Program-made: the position numbers and the translations under genes | The notes under the pieces: generated by a model | Database searches by the model: none | Seen by the model: only the letters and a program-made list of their open reading frames with translations | Told to the model about the DNA's origin: nothing | Assembly (NCBI GenBank): GCA_964036045.1 | Contig: OZ038381.1 | Location: 102,181,367 to 102,245,366 of the forward strand | Direction of reading: 5' to 3' | DNA: 64,000 nt | From: Eutreptiella sp. 'Long Island Sound 2002' | Lineage: Eukaryota > Euglenozoa > Euglenophyceae > Eutreptiales > Eutreptiaceae | Part shown: piece after piece, positions 44,408 through 56,463 of the stretch | How the letters are laid out: each line of letters opens with the position of its first letter | Position numbering within the stretch: position 1 is the stretch's first letter

Positions 44408-44959
44408 CTAGAATATCCGCGCATAAAAATTCCCGGAAAGTACGATCTGCTTTGACGAATCAGGTCGGTCCAAGCGATCATGTTCCCAAATTTCGATGCC
44501 GATAGTGGCCTCATGGGTACCCCCACCCAAAATTTCGCCATTGCCAACCTTCAAGCGCACCGGTCTTCGGCTGGGCTTCCGAAATTCTTCGGAAAATAAT
44601 CCTTTCCGAACCAAGCTCACTTGGGCACCCGTATCCACCAATACATCTGCAATCAGCTCTTTCTTTCCACACCGTTCTCGCCCTTTCAACTGCAATTGCC
44701 GTTCGTCACCATGTTGAGTATGGACAACTTCCACGGCATGCAACTCTAGTACGCTTTGATGCATCAATACTTGGAGCGTATGATCCCGGATGGTGTAGAT
44801 CTTGGGCTGGTCATGCTTTAGGGGGCTCTCCGTGGTCTCTCCTTCATTTATTTGTGTGCAACCCAAATCCATATGTACTTCCCTTGGAAGGGTGTTCCTT
44901 GGGCTGGGACTCGCAAAGCTCAGCTTTCTTGGCTCCTCCGGAGCCCTCTTTGGTACCAT
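44408..44959 (-). pseudogene. Element B aspartic protease
   Basis: 184 codons open. LPREVHMDLG and YTIRDHTLQVLMHQSVLELH parallel A; the active site is ADVLVDTGAQVSLVRKGLF (about 44590-44650). Lys-Lys stands where A has a TAG. The frame is lost after SGNFYARIF; A has ADITDWDMIMGYDF there, and that part resumes one frame over at 44393. Confidence 0.88.
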
Positions 44960-45078
44960 GGGTACCTTCTCTCTTTCGCTTTTGCGGATTTGTGGCGGAG
45001 AGACCTCCGGTGTCCCATCCCCGTTGGGACTTCTCTAGGTCCGATTTACCGCAGCACCATCATGCTGCAAACCACCTG

Positions 45079-48000
45079 CGCCTTGACTTCCCATTCGTTC
45101 TTGCAAATTTTTCAAGTCCTCCGTGGCCTTCCTTAGCGACTCAGCAACCTCATCAATTTCCGGAATCCGCCGATCGCCAGCGTGGCTTTATCCCACATGT
45201 CTACCGCCATCATCTCTCTTTTTCCATTCGTCAATCCGCTTCTCCTTGGGGACTTTTTCGGAGATGGGCTTGGAAGTATGCCCCCTTGTACTCGTCGTAC
45301 ACCTTGCACGTTTTGTGGTCGTGCTTATGGGATCACCCTTTTCCATAGCAGATTCAGCACCCACCACGTACCCGCCGGTACTCGGTAAAGCTCAACGGGG
45401 GATTTCCAATTCTCCCTGGCTCCTTTCCTTGACGGGGTGGTGCTTTCCTCCACTTGGCCTCTTCATGACCATACGCTTTCGTGTTGTGGGCCACGAACGC
45501 GAAGAAGTGTGCATTCTCATGATCTTCCCGCATCATGTACTCCCCACCAGACGACGTCCTTCCATCCTCGGACCCTGGATATTGACTTAGATCTTCGCCA
45601 ACGGTTTCATCTTCTTTGATTTGGCAATGATTCCGATCATCGCAGCGCTCGGGATTCCCATTGCCGTGACGGTCCTTAATGCGAGCCTCGTTTTTGGAAT
45701 TAAGCTTCGATTCCATGCTCACGTATTGGACTATTGAGTCCAGGCTCATGCAGGCTGGGATCATCTGCATCCCCAGCTTCTCTCCACGTCTCCACTCGAC
45801 GTTGTTGAGCCGCAGCAAAGGTCCTCCGGCCATGTCCCCAAACACCTCCACGTAATTCGAATTCTTCATGGAGATCATCTGGTCCGGCTCTCCTAGGTTT
45901 CGCCGGAAATATTCCATGATACGAGGATGCTGATCTTCCGGCGACGTAATGCGTACAGCCAAGCGCTTCTTTGCCCGCTTCTTTTCCTCGTCTTCCACAC
46001 ACTCCTTCCAGTACGATGGTAGTACATCTCGCAAAAATTGGCGAATCTCGCTTGCTTCGGACCAATCTTCCACTTGTTTCAGAAGCCGGCGGTACTTTCG
46101 GGGATACCTCCTCCAATCCCTCAACCGCAATTCTGCACGCTCCAAGTTGAGGTGTATTGACCAAATATCGTCCAACGTTTGGTTTGGAGCAGTAATTCTT
46201 TGTTCTTGCTCCAACCAATCAAGGCTTTGCCCCTCTGTACTGATCCTCTTCTCCCGAATTCGGTCATGTAACTCCGCCTTTAGCTCCGAGGGCAAACGAT
46301 GTGGGAACGTGCGACATGCATCCTGCCGCATCTCACCCACGACTTCCTCGGCAAAATCTTCCCAGTCGAGGATGAAGTCGTCGAGGTTGGCCGGATTGGC
46401 GGCATGGTAGGGAGTTTTCACCCTCTGAAGGTCTTTGAGGCTCACGGCATCCCCAACATCTGATGCGATGACGCCCCTGAGGCAAATTCCTCCAGAACCC
46501 TCGCTTCCCGGGGAGTGCGAATATACGTTCCTGATTTCCATGTCTTCAGGCGGCCGGGACACAGCTTCTCTCACGCTCCAACCTCCCATACTCCATATTC
46601 CCGACCGCGGGAGCATCACCCATGCATCTTCCGCTCCTCCACTTGAACGATCCCGCCGGCCGCTGACCTCGAGGCTTCTTCGTCCACACCTGCCGCATAG
46701 GCAGCTCTGGCATCGAAGGTCACCGCGGCTGGAGGACTACTCATGTCTATCTCAACGGTCTCCTCCAGGGCATTCCGCTTGGGCGTACCGATCCCCGGGC
46801 CTTTTTCCAGCGTCTTCTCCCCCAGCATGACACTTGCAGAAAATGGTGGGATGTGCGTCAACAGCGAGGGGTAAACCCGTGGTGGCCCATAAGGCGCTGA
46901 CTGAATGGGACCCTCGATGGGCGCCACTCCATCTGCCGGCGTCCTCAAGGTCGTCACCCGTCTCAGCAACGACTCCGGGGCAGGATCCTGTCGCAGGTCG
47001 GGGCCTGGTCCCCAGACGGGCGTTGGAATTCCTCCACGCTTCTCCAACTCCCTCATCCTGCCCTCGACTGTCTCCAAGTACTGGATCATGTTGTCCACCA
47101 CCCGCTGCTGCTGTACCAGCATGCTCTCCAACTTGGCCTCGTAGTCCTCTGGATATAATCGAATTGTCTTCACATCGTTGTCGAAGATGGCCTGGTCCTC
47201 AAGGATTCTAGAGGTGGTGTCATTCAACTTGTCGATCTCCTGAATAAGGGCATCTTTGCCCAGCCGTCCACATGATGGCAATGGCAGTGATCCCCACTCC
47301 CGGCTTTCCCGCACGCCGCGTTCTTGGTGTTGCCGTGAGGATGCCGTTCATCTCCTTCACGAGCCCCTGGCAGGTTTCCCGGAGCTCCATGCTCTTCTCC
47401 TCCCCCCATGGCGGTGTCGCCTGTCCCGTCGCCATCCATCCTCCCAACTTCTTCACCATAGCCCGTGGCCCTCGGGACGGTGGTGGTGGCTGCCCTTTGC
47501 AGCGATGATTCCCGTTCTGCGTCATGAGCAAGTTCAGGATTTGAGTAGGTATGCGATCCCCCCACCAGAAAATCTGGCTCTGCGCCGGCATCATCCGAAG
47601 GGTAACATGTATGATATCCCTCGGAGTGCGACCGAGCACTGAACATCCGGCAGATGGGGCTCGGCGTCATTTCCATTGCCGTTTCCACATCTGCCTTGGA
47701 CGGTTTTGGTGAACCGCGTTTGCGGTAGCGCCTAGTCTCTGAGCAGCTGCCGCAACTGGTGACCTCGTCCGATTCTTCCTCGGGTACTCGGAGATGACAA
47801 CGTTTCCCACATGATCCTTCACAAAAGGTGACAATGTCCTGCAGCTCGGTACCCACTCTTCTCTCTGAGTGTCTTCCTTCCTCTCGGGCTTCAACAATGG
47901 TGACCCGGGCTCCACTTGGGCAGGGCTCATGAGGGTTCAAGCTCCCCGGGCGGCGGTAGGCGACAGGTACTCCTCTGCTACCATACAGAAGGTCTGTAGG

Positions 48001-48099
48001 ACCAGCCCCTGCAATAGTGCGAGCTGTATCGCCTATACCCGATTTCTCCACCCTCTTTTCCGTGACTACCATCGTCCTTGACCTCACCAGTGCTTCCAT
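45079..48099 (-). pseudogene. Element B gag, three overlapping frames
   Basis: The ATG at 48099 lies inside the 5' LTR; the frame crosses the PBS as YGSRG. The first part (48099-47224) matches A over VRSRT, AYRR, HEPCP and RRYRKRGSPKP. The next frame (47314-46616) has a coiled-coil-like KDALIQEIDKLND...LVQQQRVVDNMIQYLE. The third frame (46619-45354), 421 codons, is a good capsid-like protein with NLDDFILDWEDF, VEDWSEASEIRQF and FFAFVAHNT. The Cys/His cluster after 45354 is degenerate: the KHDHKTCKVYDEYKGAYF remnant (about 45270-45330) aligns with A's zinc knuckle. Frame junctions near 47250 and 46618 mean that no single Gag is made. Confidence 0.87.
47973..47983 (-). other. Primer-binding site of element B
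   Basis: On the minus strand TGGTAGCAGAG directly follows the LTR end ACCTTCTGTA, identical to the sites of A and F. Confidence 0.85.
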
Positions 48100-51000
48100 G
48101 TTTCACCAAATCCAAAGTCCAAAATTCCTGCCAGTACCCTTGGCAACCCTTGGCCACAAAATCCAAACAAATCCCATAGGTCCACCCTTGGCAACCCTTG
48201 CAGTAAAAACCAAACACTTGACGAATAAAATCGAGTGACCAGTGAACTTGACCAATGCAGTCCAAATAATCGATCACCAAATGGAGTTAAGTGTGACCTC
48301 ATCAATACAAGGACATGATCATGGACAGGGGAACAAATGAGATAATGTCGGGTAAAGGGAGAGGAAGAAACAGAAGTATAAGTGAAGCCCTGGAATAGAG
48401 TATGCGATTATCGAAAACGATGTTGCATCCCTACTCCAAGAATCAATTTTATATACCATGCACAATCGAACTACGGACATATGACACCATGCGAACACAA
48501 CCTCTGTTCAACACATTAAGAAATTGACTTTGATTCACGGGGGTCATGCGCGACAAAATGACATCAATGACGTCCACATGGTACATGGCAAAACACAAAG
48601 AAATGATACACCACACAATGGCATCATCGGATTCAACATAAGCGTGGTCCACATGGCCCATCCTCACCCTCGCCTACAAGACGGCAAAAGCTGGAATTGA
48701 GAAACATGAGCTCCAAATATGAAGAATGTCCCACTGTGGTTCAATCGTGACACCATGGCCTCCATTAACACAAAGTACGGCATGGCCACTTACATGACTT
48801 GTCCACACTCATGAATGACCTATGATCTTGTGTACACAGCTTGCGATGAGGATCACCAAATATGAGTCGGGGGAGTGACCTCACAACAATACCTGACACC
48901 TGGCATGTGCGACACATTCCATATATCATCATGCTGGCAATGCCTCGGTACTTCACACCGGAAGCCGGGTGCCTATCACTTAGCAACAACATACACAATG
49001 GCCAGCAGGTGAATAGGTTTGAGGTTTGAGGTTTGATTTTGCGGGTACTAGACGCCTTTCGGCCCCGGGGGGCCACCTGGTCGGGCCAGGTGATATCCTC
49101 CCCACCGGGTCCTAGTGGGGGGCCCTCCAAGACGCACCTCCTGCCTGGTGGCGGAGTCCCCCGGGTTCACAGGGCTCGGAGCCACCGTCCCTCCCCGGCT
49201 TCCCCGTTTCGCCACTCCCCGGTCAGTGCATCAATTCGCAGCCGTGGCCAGTGGGGCCCCCTTGGGCTGGCGCGGAGGCTGCCTAGCCTAGGGGTTGGGG
49301 TGTGGCACAGTGCGCCACTACTGCCTAGGCGGCTGCAGTGCCCCGTCCGTGTGTGCGCGGCGTTCGCGGCGGGTACGGGGGGCTCGGGCCGGTACCTGGT
49401 GTTGTGTCTCTCCCGTTTCCCCCTCCCCGCCCCGCGTGTTCCGCGCTGCCTTTGGCGGGCCGTCCAGTCCGGGTGTCCCTTACCCTCGCTCGCTGGTATG
49501 CGATTCCACGCGGTCTGTGCGTTCCGCGAGCTTGGTCCGGTTGCCCTTCTGGTAGTCCCCGCGTGCCCTTCGCGTGTGTGTGCGCTCGCGCTCCCGCGGC
49601 GTCCGCTCCCCCCCCCCCTGGGTGGTGTGGCGTGCGCACCTCGCGCGGTTCCGGCACTGGGCGCTGGTAGGGCCCCTCCGCGTGTCCTGCCCCGGTCCCT
49701 TGCTCCGTCTGGCGTGCTTGGGGGGGGGGGCGGTCTGGTCCCGGTTCCCCCCTACGTGGCTTGGGGCTGTTGTTGCGGGGGGCGTCTGAGATCAGGCGCC
49801 GTCCCTTCCCCGACTGCCCGCCCTCTGGGCGGGCTGTCCGGGTCCGCTACCCACGTGCTGTGGGCGCGGGTGTGTGAGTGTGGGGGCCCAACACTGCCCC
49901 CTTGGCCTGCGTGCCCTGTGAGGGCTGCGTGCCGCGGGGGTGGTGTGGTGGGGGGCTGTCCCCGGGGGGGGGATGGCCTGCCACTGTTGTGAGGGGCGTC
50001 TGGTGTCAGGCGCTGTCCCTCCCCCGACCGCTCGTCCTCTGGGGCGGGCAGCCGGGCTACCGCGACCCGTGTGTTCCAGGTGCGGTCCGTGCGGGCGTGG
50101 GGACCCAGGCCGGGTTCCACAGCGTGCGCCCTTGCGGGCCGGCGTTGCTCGCTGTTGGGGTGGCGGAAGGGTGTCCCCGGGGGGGGCTGCCTTCCACCGT
50201 TGTGAGGGGCGTCTGAGGTCAGCAAGTGAATAGGCTTGGCGGGATTACTTGCTGCTCGCGAACAAGACATCAAGCAGGGTCAGCCCACGAAACCTCACCT
50301 GTTTAGTGTATGCTGCATACCAATTGCTGGCCTCCTGCGGTTAGAGTATCACGGACCAAGCGCACGAATACAATGTAAAGCCAACACATGACATACACCT
50401 CATGCCGTCACATGCTTGGACATGCCACTCAGTTCCATCACCTGGCGCCTAATTGCTTTGGAACCGAAGGCATTGGCAAACACAAATTGTAATGTGCATT
50501 AGAAACCATCCACACATGGATATGTGAAACCAATATTGCCTAATTGCATGTTCGTGTGACACCGAATCAATTCGATGCATGCTATTTTGAGAAAGATGGG
50601 GCAAGAGTGCTTGGGTAAGAAGATGCCCCAGGTCACATGAAGAGACCTAGACCCGGCCTGCAGAGAGAGTGCACATGGAGAGGGATCCCGGGGTCAAAGA
50701 GAGCACATCTGACACATGGTGAGATTGTCCTATCCTGAGGAGAGATAGTCCCGCCTCAGAGAGAGATGGTCCCGCACCAATCCAGGCCTAGAGAGAGATG
50801 GTCCTGCCCCAGTCGGAGCCCTGAGAGAAACACCCTCACTGATCCATGCCCAGGAGAGAGAACCTAACCAATCCATGGCCCAGGAGGGTGAACCTAACCA
50901 ATCCTTGGTCAAAGAGAGAAAGCCTCACCAAAACCCAATCCTGAGTGCATAGCCTAGCCATGACCCATGGGAGCATGCGTATGGAGGGATACCTTTGCCT

Positions 51001-51955
51001 AGCCATGATCCATGAGAGCATGCATGCACTTGGAGTGAGTATCACCGACATTGATTGAGGATTAACCCTACACCGCATTGCCAACCCGAATGAGCTATCC
51101 TCATGCCATACTGCAAGTTGACAAAGGAGGGATAGTGGATGACCAACCGTGTCGACCAATGATATGAATTCACCGAAGACACCTCTTGGAGCTCAATGGA
51201 GTAAAAAGGCAACACGCAAATGAGAGGTTAGCTACCAGGGCATAGGTGCAATTCTCCACCTTTAACATGATCACCCACTGCACGTGCACCCCACATGTTC
51301 CACACACACACCATCTCCAAACGTTGTTCTACCATGACTCACACGAAAGGCAAACAATGGACAAAAAATAGGGGTAGAAGATATTCATGGCGGAGCAATG
51401 ACCGAGTTACTTTCTTCCCGCCCGGTGCGCCTACCTTAGCCACTTCCACTTCAACTCCTCTTCCACTAGAGCTCCTCAAGTTTCCACGGACTTGTGATCC
51501 CCCATACACGTAGGCGTGGCACTGCCGCAGCAGATGCGCCCATTAAGGTGTATCAGTCGGTGGCCGACAGCTGGTGTGGGCGCAGGCACCACACCAGGGT
51601 TTAGCCAGATCGCAGTTCCGGGCCTTCCATCATCCACTAGAGTTGCCCTAGCTTCCGAATGTATCCATTTCCGCAACAGGATAGATCTAACACTATTAGC
51701 ACCCATTGAGAGGAATTTTCAGACGATCGGCCCGCATTGAGGAACACAGAGCACGCGCACGCCAACAGGAGCACGAGAAGGGCGCGCGCACACACAGCAG
51801 GCCTGGTCTGAACCAGAAATGTTAAATCCTGCATCCTGTGGTTTATCAATAGTATAACTTCGGAATTCTCCTAAATTTATACGCAAAATCGCTGAAATCG
51901 CTGAAAGCAGTGAAATTAAGAACAATGCAGCCAAACGGGATCCGAACCGGCTTCA
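47984..51955 (-). repeat. 5' LTR of element B, carrying retroposon C copy 2
   Basis: On the minus strand it starts TGAAGCCGGTTCGGATCCCG at 51955 and ends ACCTTCTGTA at 47984. Without the C insertion it is about 2.75 kb, and it aligns with 2491-4815 plus 17839-18302. It holds repeated GAGAGATGGTCC and AACCTAACCAATCC words. The D sequence beyond 51955 continues the sequence that stops at 2490. Confidence 0.9.
49018..50219 (-). mobile_element. GC-rich retroposon C, copy 2
   Basis: Inserted in the B LTR with a 15-bp duplication (CAGCAGGTGAATAGG at 49003-49017, CAGCAAGTGAATAGG at 50220-50234). The left edge has TTTGAGGTTTGAGG, so the minus strand ends in CCTCAAA repeats. The right half holds two to three copies of a roughly 210-bp unit with GGGGCGTCTG and CCCTCTGGGCGGGC. 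No recognisable protein. It is shorter than copy 1 (1.2 against 1.6 kb). Confidence 0.8.
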
Positions 51956-54690
51956 GTTGTGGGCGCCAGTGTGCCTCTCTGGCGTGCCTCTGGGCCCCGC
52001 GTTGGTGCGCCGCGCCTCGTCCGGTCCGGTTGCTCCCGGTGCTCCGGTTGGCTTTCCCGTCGACGTGGTGCCTTCTCCCACCCCAGGGGCTCTCGCCCCC
52101 GGGTTTACTGGCGGCTTCGCGGGACACGTGGAGGCCGGCCGAGAACCGGGCTCATGGTGCCTGCCGCTGGCCGCTGCCGAGGCAGGGGCGCTGGGCTTGC
52201 TCCGCGTTGTACCCGTTTGGGGCCCCGCCATGGGGTGTCCTTGGCGGGTCCCTTCGGCTTCTGTTTTGAGCTCCGTGCGCTGCGGTTGTTTGGCGTGTGT
52301 GGACACGGTCACTGACGGGTCCGGTTCCCCGTGCCGTCCGTCGTTTGACGGGGGACTTGGCCGGTACACCGGGGCTGTTTCCTGTCGACGCCGTCACCTC
52401 CTCTTTCGGGTCGGAGGACGCCAGACCCGGGTCCCGTGCATGTGTGCGTGTGCCCTGTCTTCTTGGCCGCGTCCCTGGCGCGTTTTGGTGCGCCTCACCT
52501 TTCCTCTGGCCGTTTCGTCCTTCTGCTTCTCTCAGCCCTCTCCGGGCTGGGGTTGCCCTTGTGGGGGTTTTTTTTTGCCATCCTTTTTTTTCGCTCTCTT
52601 GTTGCTCGCGCCCACGCTGTCTCTGGCTTTTTGTGCTTTCCCGCCTCGGGTGCCCTTAGCCTTGACGCTCTGCGTTTTCTTTGCCCCCCCCCCCCTGTCC
52701 CCTCCCCTCTCCCCCTCGCCCTTCTTCTTTTTTCTTTTGTGGTTTTGGCTTTCCTGCTTTGCCTTCCCTCTTTTTGGTTCACTTTTTTTTGCCGCCCCCT
52801 CTTGAGCCTCGCTCCTTCCCCCCTCCATTCGTTTTGTTTTTTTTCGGGGGGGGGGGGCTGCCCTTGTCGTGTTTTTTTTCTCACTCGTTTCTTGTGCCCC
52901 CACTGTCTCCGGCCTTTTGTGCTTTCTGGCCTCGGCTGCCCTTGGCCTTGGTGCTCTGCATATTCTTCTGCCTGCCCATCCCCCCGTGCCGCGCCCCCTC
53001 CCCCTCGCCCTTTTTCCTTTTTTTTCGTTTTTGCTCTCCTGCTTTGTGTTTCCCCCTTTTTTCTCTCCCCCCCCCCTTTTGTGCCTCCCCCCTTACCCTC
53101 TCCCTCTCTTTTGTTCTGTTTTGATTTTTTTCCCGGGGGGGGGGCGTCCTTGCTCCTATTCACCCCCGTGGTGACTGCTGTTCTCTTTGCTGTGTGTCCT
53201 CTCGTGTTGTTGTTGTGTCGTGTGTGTGCTTTTGTTGGTGCGCGGGGTGTGCCGCCTGTGTCCCGCTTTGTGGCCTGCTGCTGCGCTGTCCCCGTTGCTT
53301 GCCTCGTCTTCTGGCCCTGTGTCGCTGCTTGCCTTCTTGTGCTCTTCACGCGTTCTTCCCTTCCCCTCCTTGACTCTGCTTTCTGCTGCTCTGCGTCTGT
53401 GTGGTGTTGCTGCCTCCGTCCCCCCCCCCCGGCCGCTCTGTTGTTGTTCGTTTTCATTTTTTTTCTCTTGTTTTTCCTGCCTCCTCTTTTAGTTTTTTTT
53501 GGGGGGGCGGTGGGGGTTTGCTGCCCCGCGCCTCTGCGCCTTGCGGTGCTGTGTGCCCCGCTGTTCTTGTTGGTGGCTTGTGTTTCTTTGTTGCATTGCG
53601 CCTTGTGGTGGTGCTGGTGCGCCCCCCCCCCCCCGGCCGTCGCCTTGGTGGTTTGCGGTGCTTTTCATCCTGGCCGCCCCGTTTGTTTTTTTTCCTCTTG
53701 TCGTTCTCTCGCCTGTGGTGTGGTCTGCTTTGTGGTGTGTGTGAGCTGCTGTCTTGTGCCGTGCTGGCGTGCTTGTGCCGTGTTTTGCGGTGCAGTGGTT
53801 TGTTGTGTGGCCTCGTTGCTTGCTGTCCTTTTCTTTTTTTTGGTCTTCGTGTGCCGTGCTGTTTTGCGCGGTGCTGCGCCTCGGTGCTGTCCGTTGTGTG
53901 TGGTGCTGCTCTGCGTCGAGCCTTTCTTGTGGGCCGCTGCCTGGTGCATTGCTCAGTTGCGTCCTGGCGCCGGTCTCTGGTGGTCTGGGCCGGTCCGATG
54001 TTGTGTTGTCTCGTGCTGTGGTGTGTCTCCCTGTGCTGTGTTGTGTGGTTCGCTTGGTTTGCGCTGTTTCTGTCGTTTGTGTGGTGCCGTTGTGTCCTGC
54101 GGCACTGCTTGTAGTGTGCTGTGTTGTTCCTCCTTGTGTTCTGTTTGGTGGCGCGTCTTGTGCGGTGCTGTGGTGCGCTGTGCTGGTGTGCCTGCGTCCT
54201 GTCGCCCTTTGCTGAGTCCCGCCGTTGTTTGGTCGCTGCTTGTTGCCTGGTGTCGCTGCCTGCTTTTGTGGCTCCGCTGTTGAGCCTGGTTGCCTGGTGT
54301 TGTCTTCTGGTGGTGTGTTTCTGCGTTGGTGTCCTTGTCTGGCCACGCGGCCTGTCGCCCTGTCGCTGGGCGCTTTGGTCCTGTTTCGCTGCGGTGTCCT
54401 GCTCCCCGCTGCTGTGCCCTGTGGTGCTGTGCTGCCGTGTGGCGCTGTGCTGTTTTGTCTGGTTGTTCGCGGATGTCTTCTGGTGGCGTGTTTCGGTGTC
54501 GGTGTCCCCGTCCGGCCGCGTGGCCCGCACTCCTGTCTTTTCGTGTGGTTTGCTGTGGTGCCCTGCCCCCCTATGTTGTGTCCTGTGGTGCTGTGCTGCC
54601 GTGTGGTGCTGTGCTGTTGTGGTCTGTTGTCGTTCTGCGGTGTTGTTTGTGCTTGCGGTGTTTTTTCTTCTTTGAAACCCCTGCAAAACC
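51956..54690 (-). repeat. Family D copy 1, right part
   Basis: Begins GTTGTGGGCGCCAGTGTGCC, the continuation of 2490, and runs parallel to the reverse complement of 37950 down to about 37000. The middle is C/T-rich with repeats of TTTTGTGCTTTC and CTTGGTGCTCTGC about 300 bp apart (52630 and 52920). From 53160 it is G/T-rich with a roughly 250-bp repeat (GTGTTTCGGTGTC, GTGGTGCTGTGCTGCCGTGT, near 54300 and 54490). Frames of 615 codons (+) and 467 and 413 codons (-) exist, but they are compositional artefacts: they overlap on both strands and are built of a few residues. The right edge near 54690 is approximate. Confidence 0.7.
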
Positions 54691-55309
54691 CATAAAAAGT
54701 TTGTTCTGAATAAGAGAAAATTATACACATCCCAACACAACCGCGTGCAGCAAGACCATGTACACTTTGTTAACTTACAAGTTACCCGTCGTTGGCGGTG
54801 ATGATCTGGCGTACTTGGGCTGGCACTTGTGCTGGTCCTTGACAAGGTTGTTCGCAAAGATGTTCTCGTCCATTGCTAGGGGTTAACCGCTTTACCCCAG
54901 GGCCGCCGCCTGAGGTGCAGGGCAGAGAGAGTGACGGGTACGAGGGTGGGGAGGGAGGTACATGGAGAAGAATAAGAAAAAGGCGACAGAGCGCGACGCC
55001 AGGGGTTGTGACGAGCTATGAAAATTCTTCCAGTTTTACGCGCTGCTTGCGATGCTTTTTTCTTTGCGCCTATGGCTAGTTAGACGACAAGGGGGACGGC
55101 GTTATGCTCCTACAAGCATTACAGTGCTTACGGCGTTACTGTTTCACCAACTTAAGGTCGAAAAAACTTCCGTCGCGTATTTGAGCGTTTCGCAGCACGC
55201 TTTTTGGCGTAAGCGTTTTTTTATCCTAATTAGCTTTATTTTCAGCTATCTAGATAATTTTTTCCCCACTTTATACCTATCTTTGTATTTCATTCTGCCA
55301 CAGGATGCC
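54691..55309. other. AT-richer segment of unknown origin
   Basis: About 620 bases between D and the broken end of element E. Homopolymer T runs and a CATTCTGCCACAG acceptor-like end occur next to the junction at 55309. No gene or known repeat is seen. Confidence 0.5.
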
Positions 55310-56463
55310 AGCGCTCCCGACACCGAACACCCCTCAGAGGAAGGTTTTGGCAGGGTTTGCCGCTCAGGGTGTCTCCTTAGACCTACAAGATCTCCTTCAT
55401 CTTGTCCTTGTACTTGGGGTGGTCTGCCACCGAACTCACTGCCACGTGCCCGGACTCCGGCGTCCCTGAGTCCGGCACTCAAGCCTCGCGGCCGTCGTCT
55501 TTGCGGGTCATGACTCCGTCTTGAAGTTTTGGGCGACCATGCGCTGCGGGTTGTGGTTGGTGATGAGGTCGGGTAGGTCTGTACATGTTGCCCAACGTTC
55601 TCGGATTGGACCCGGCTGGCTCATCCATGTCCGCCCACTGCTCCAACACAGACGCCACGAACTCGTTCTTCGTGAAGCGTCCCGAACGGAGCGCGGGGTC
55701 TTTGCACCAGGGCTTGGCGGGCGGTTTCTTGGAAGCGACCCCGAGGTGCATGGAATTCGACATGTTCCCACAGACTCTGTCCAGCTCATGCGGCAACAGG
55801 GCATCTTGCACCATTTCGGCGGGCAATACCGGCCGTAGGCTGTCTCGCCCCCATAGCTTACCAGTACGGCCATGATGCGGCTGATGCTGTGGTCGGGACC
55901 ATCCGGAATGGTGCATGCCTCCAGCCACACCTTCGCCGTGATGGAAGACATCTCCACGTCGCGATTGTGGTGGGCTAGGGACCCATCCACGCATGCGACT
56001 CTGGTGGTCCAACCCATTTGCAGGCGGTGGCAGTTGGCTTCCCTGGACGTCCACGAAGATGACCTCGGCTGATGGGAGTTGGTAGTTGATAAGGGTCTTG
56101 CACCTCACATCTTGCACCCAAGGGGTGCCCCGGCGTCCGCGCTCTCCCACGAGGGGACAGTCACAACAGTCCGGGCGCGGTCATCCGCAATTTTCGCCAC
56201 GACGCGCTCCAACGAGCCCCGTGGGGCATGGAGGTACAGCAGATCCCAGTGCTTGCTGCTCCAACCGGGCTTCCATCATTGTCCTCCTTGGTCCAGACCC
56301 TGGCACACTTCCGCAACGCGGTGCTACCGAATACGTCCGCCTGAGGGTTGCTTAGTCTGAGCTCGCCAGGTGCCATGTGAAAGGCACCCTCAGACAGCCC
56401 GTACTCATCCTCAATGGCGGCCGTGGGGGGTCTTGTCGACACGCTCCTCACGGCCTGAGCCAA
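55310..56463 (-). pseudogene. Element E extra domain and start of pol
   Basis: ADVFGSTALRKCARVW (about 56290-56340) and, after a frame change, VVAKIADDRARTVVTVPSWE (about 56155-56215) match the domain found between protease and RT in A and B. GRFTKNEFVASVLEQWADM (about 55625-55680) corresponds to A's GKYEKDEFVARVMDHIADQ. The last recognisable part, HPKYKDKMKEIL and GKPCQNLP (about 55340-55420), precedes RT in relatives. Several frame changes are present. Homology stops at 55309. Confidence 0.75.

Larger units (their letters stand above)
2491..51955 (-). mobile_element. Chromovirus-type Ty3/gypsy LTR retrotransposon B, minus strand, expanded by nested insertions
   Basis: Element B reads right to left: 5' LTR 47984-51955, PBS 47973-47983, gag about 45079-48099, protease and extra domain 43565-44959, then (after the D2 insertion at 23197-43562) reverse transcriptase, RNase H, integrase and chromodomain-like tail down to 19645, polypurine tract near 18303-18313 and 3' LTR 18302-2491. 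Both LTRs begin TGAAGC-GGTTCGGATCCC on the minus strand. Every coding part has homologues in element A but is broken by frameshifts or stops. Its span of 49.5 kb is mostly insertions; net length is about 15 kb. Flanking D sequence on both sides shows it jumped into a D element. A clear TSD was not found. Confidence 0.85.

Noticed and set aside
49018-49045. Telomere repeat from TTTGAGG units.
   Set aside because: Only two or three heptamers, differing from TTTAGGG, at the tail of a retroposon and flanked by a TSD.
52436-54283. A 615-codon frame, with 320-467-codon frames on the opposite strand.
   Set aside because: The sequence is C/T- and G/T-rich and repetitive, so stops are rare on both strands. 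The translations are runs of a few residues with no domain, and the parallel D copy does not keep them.
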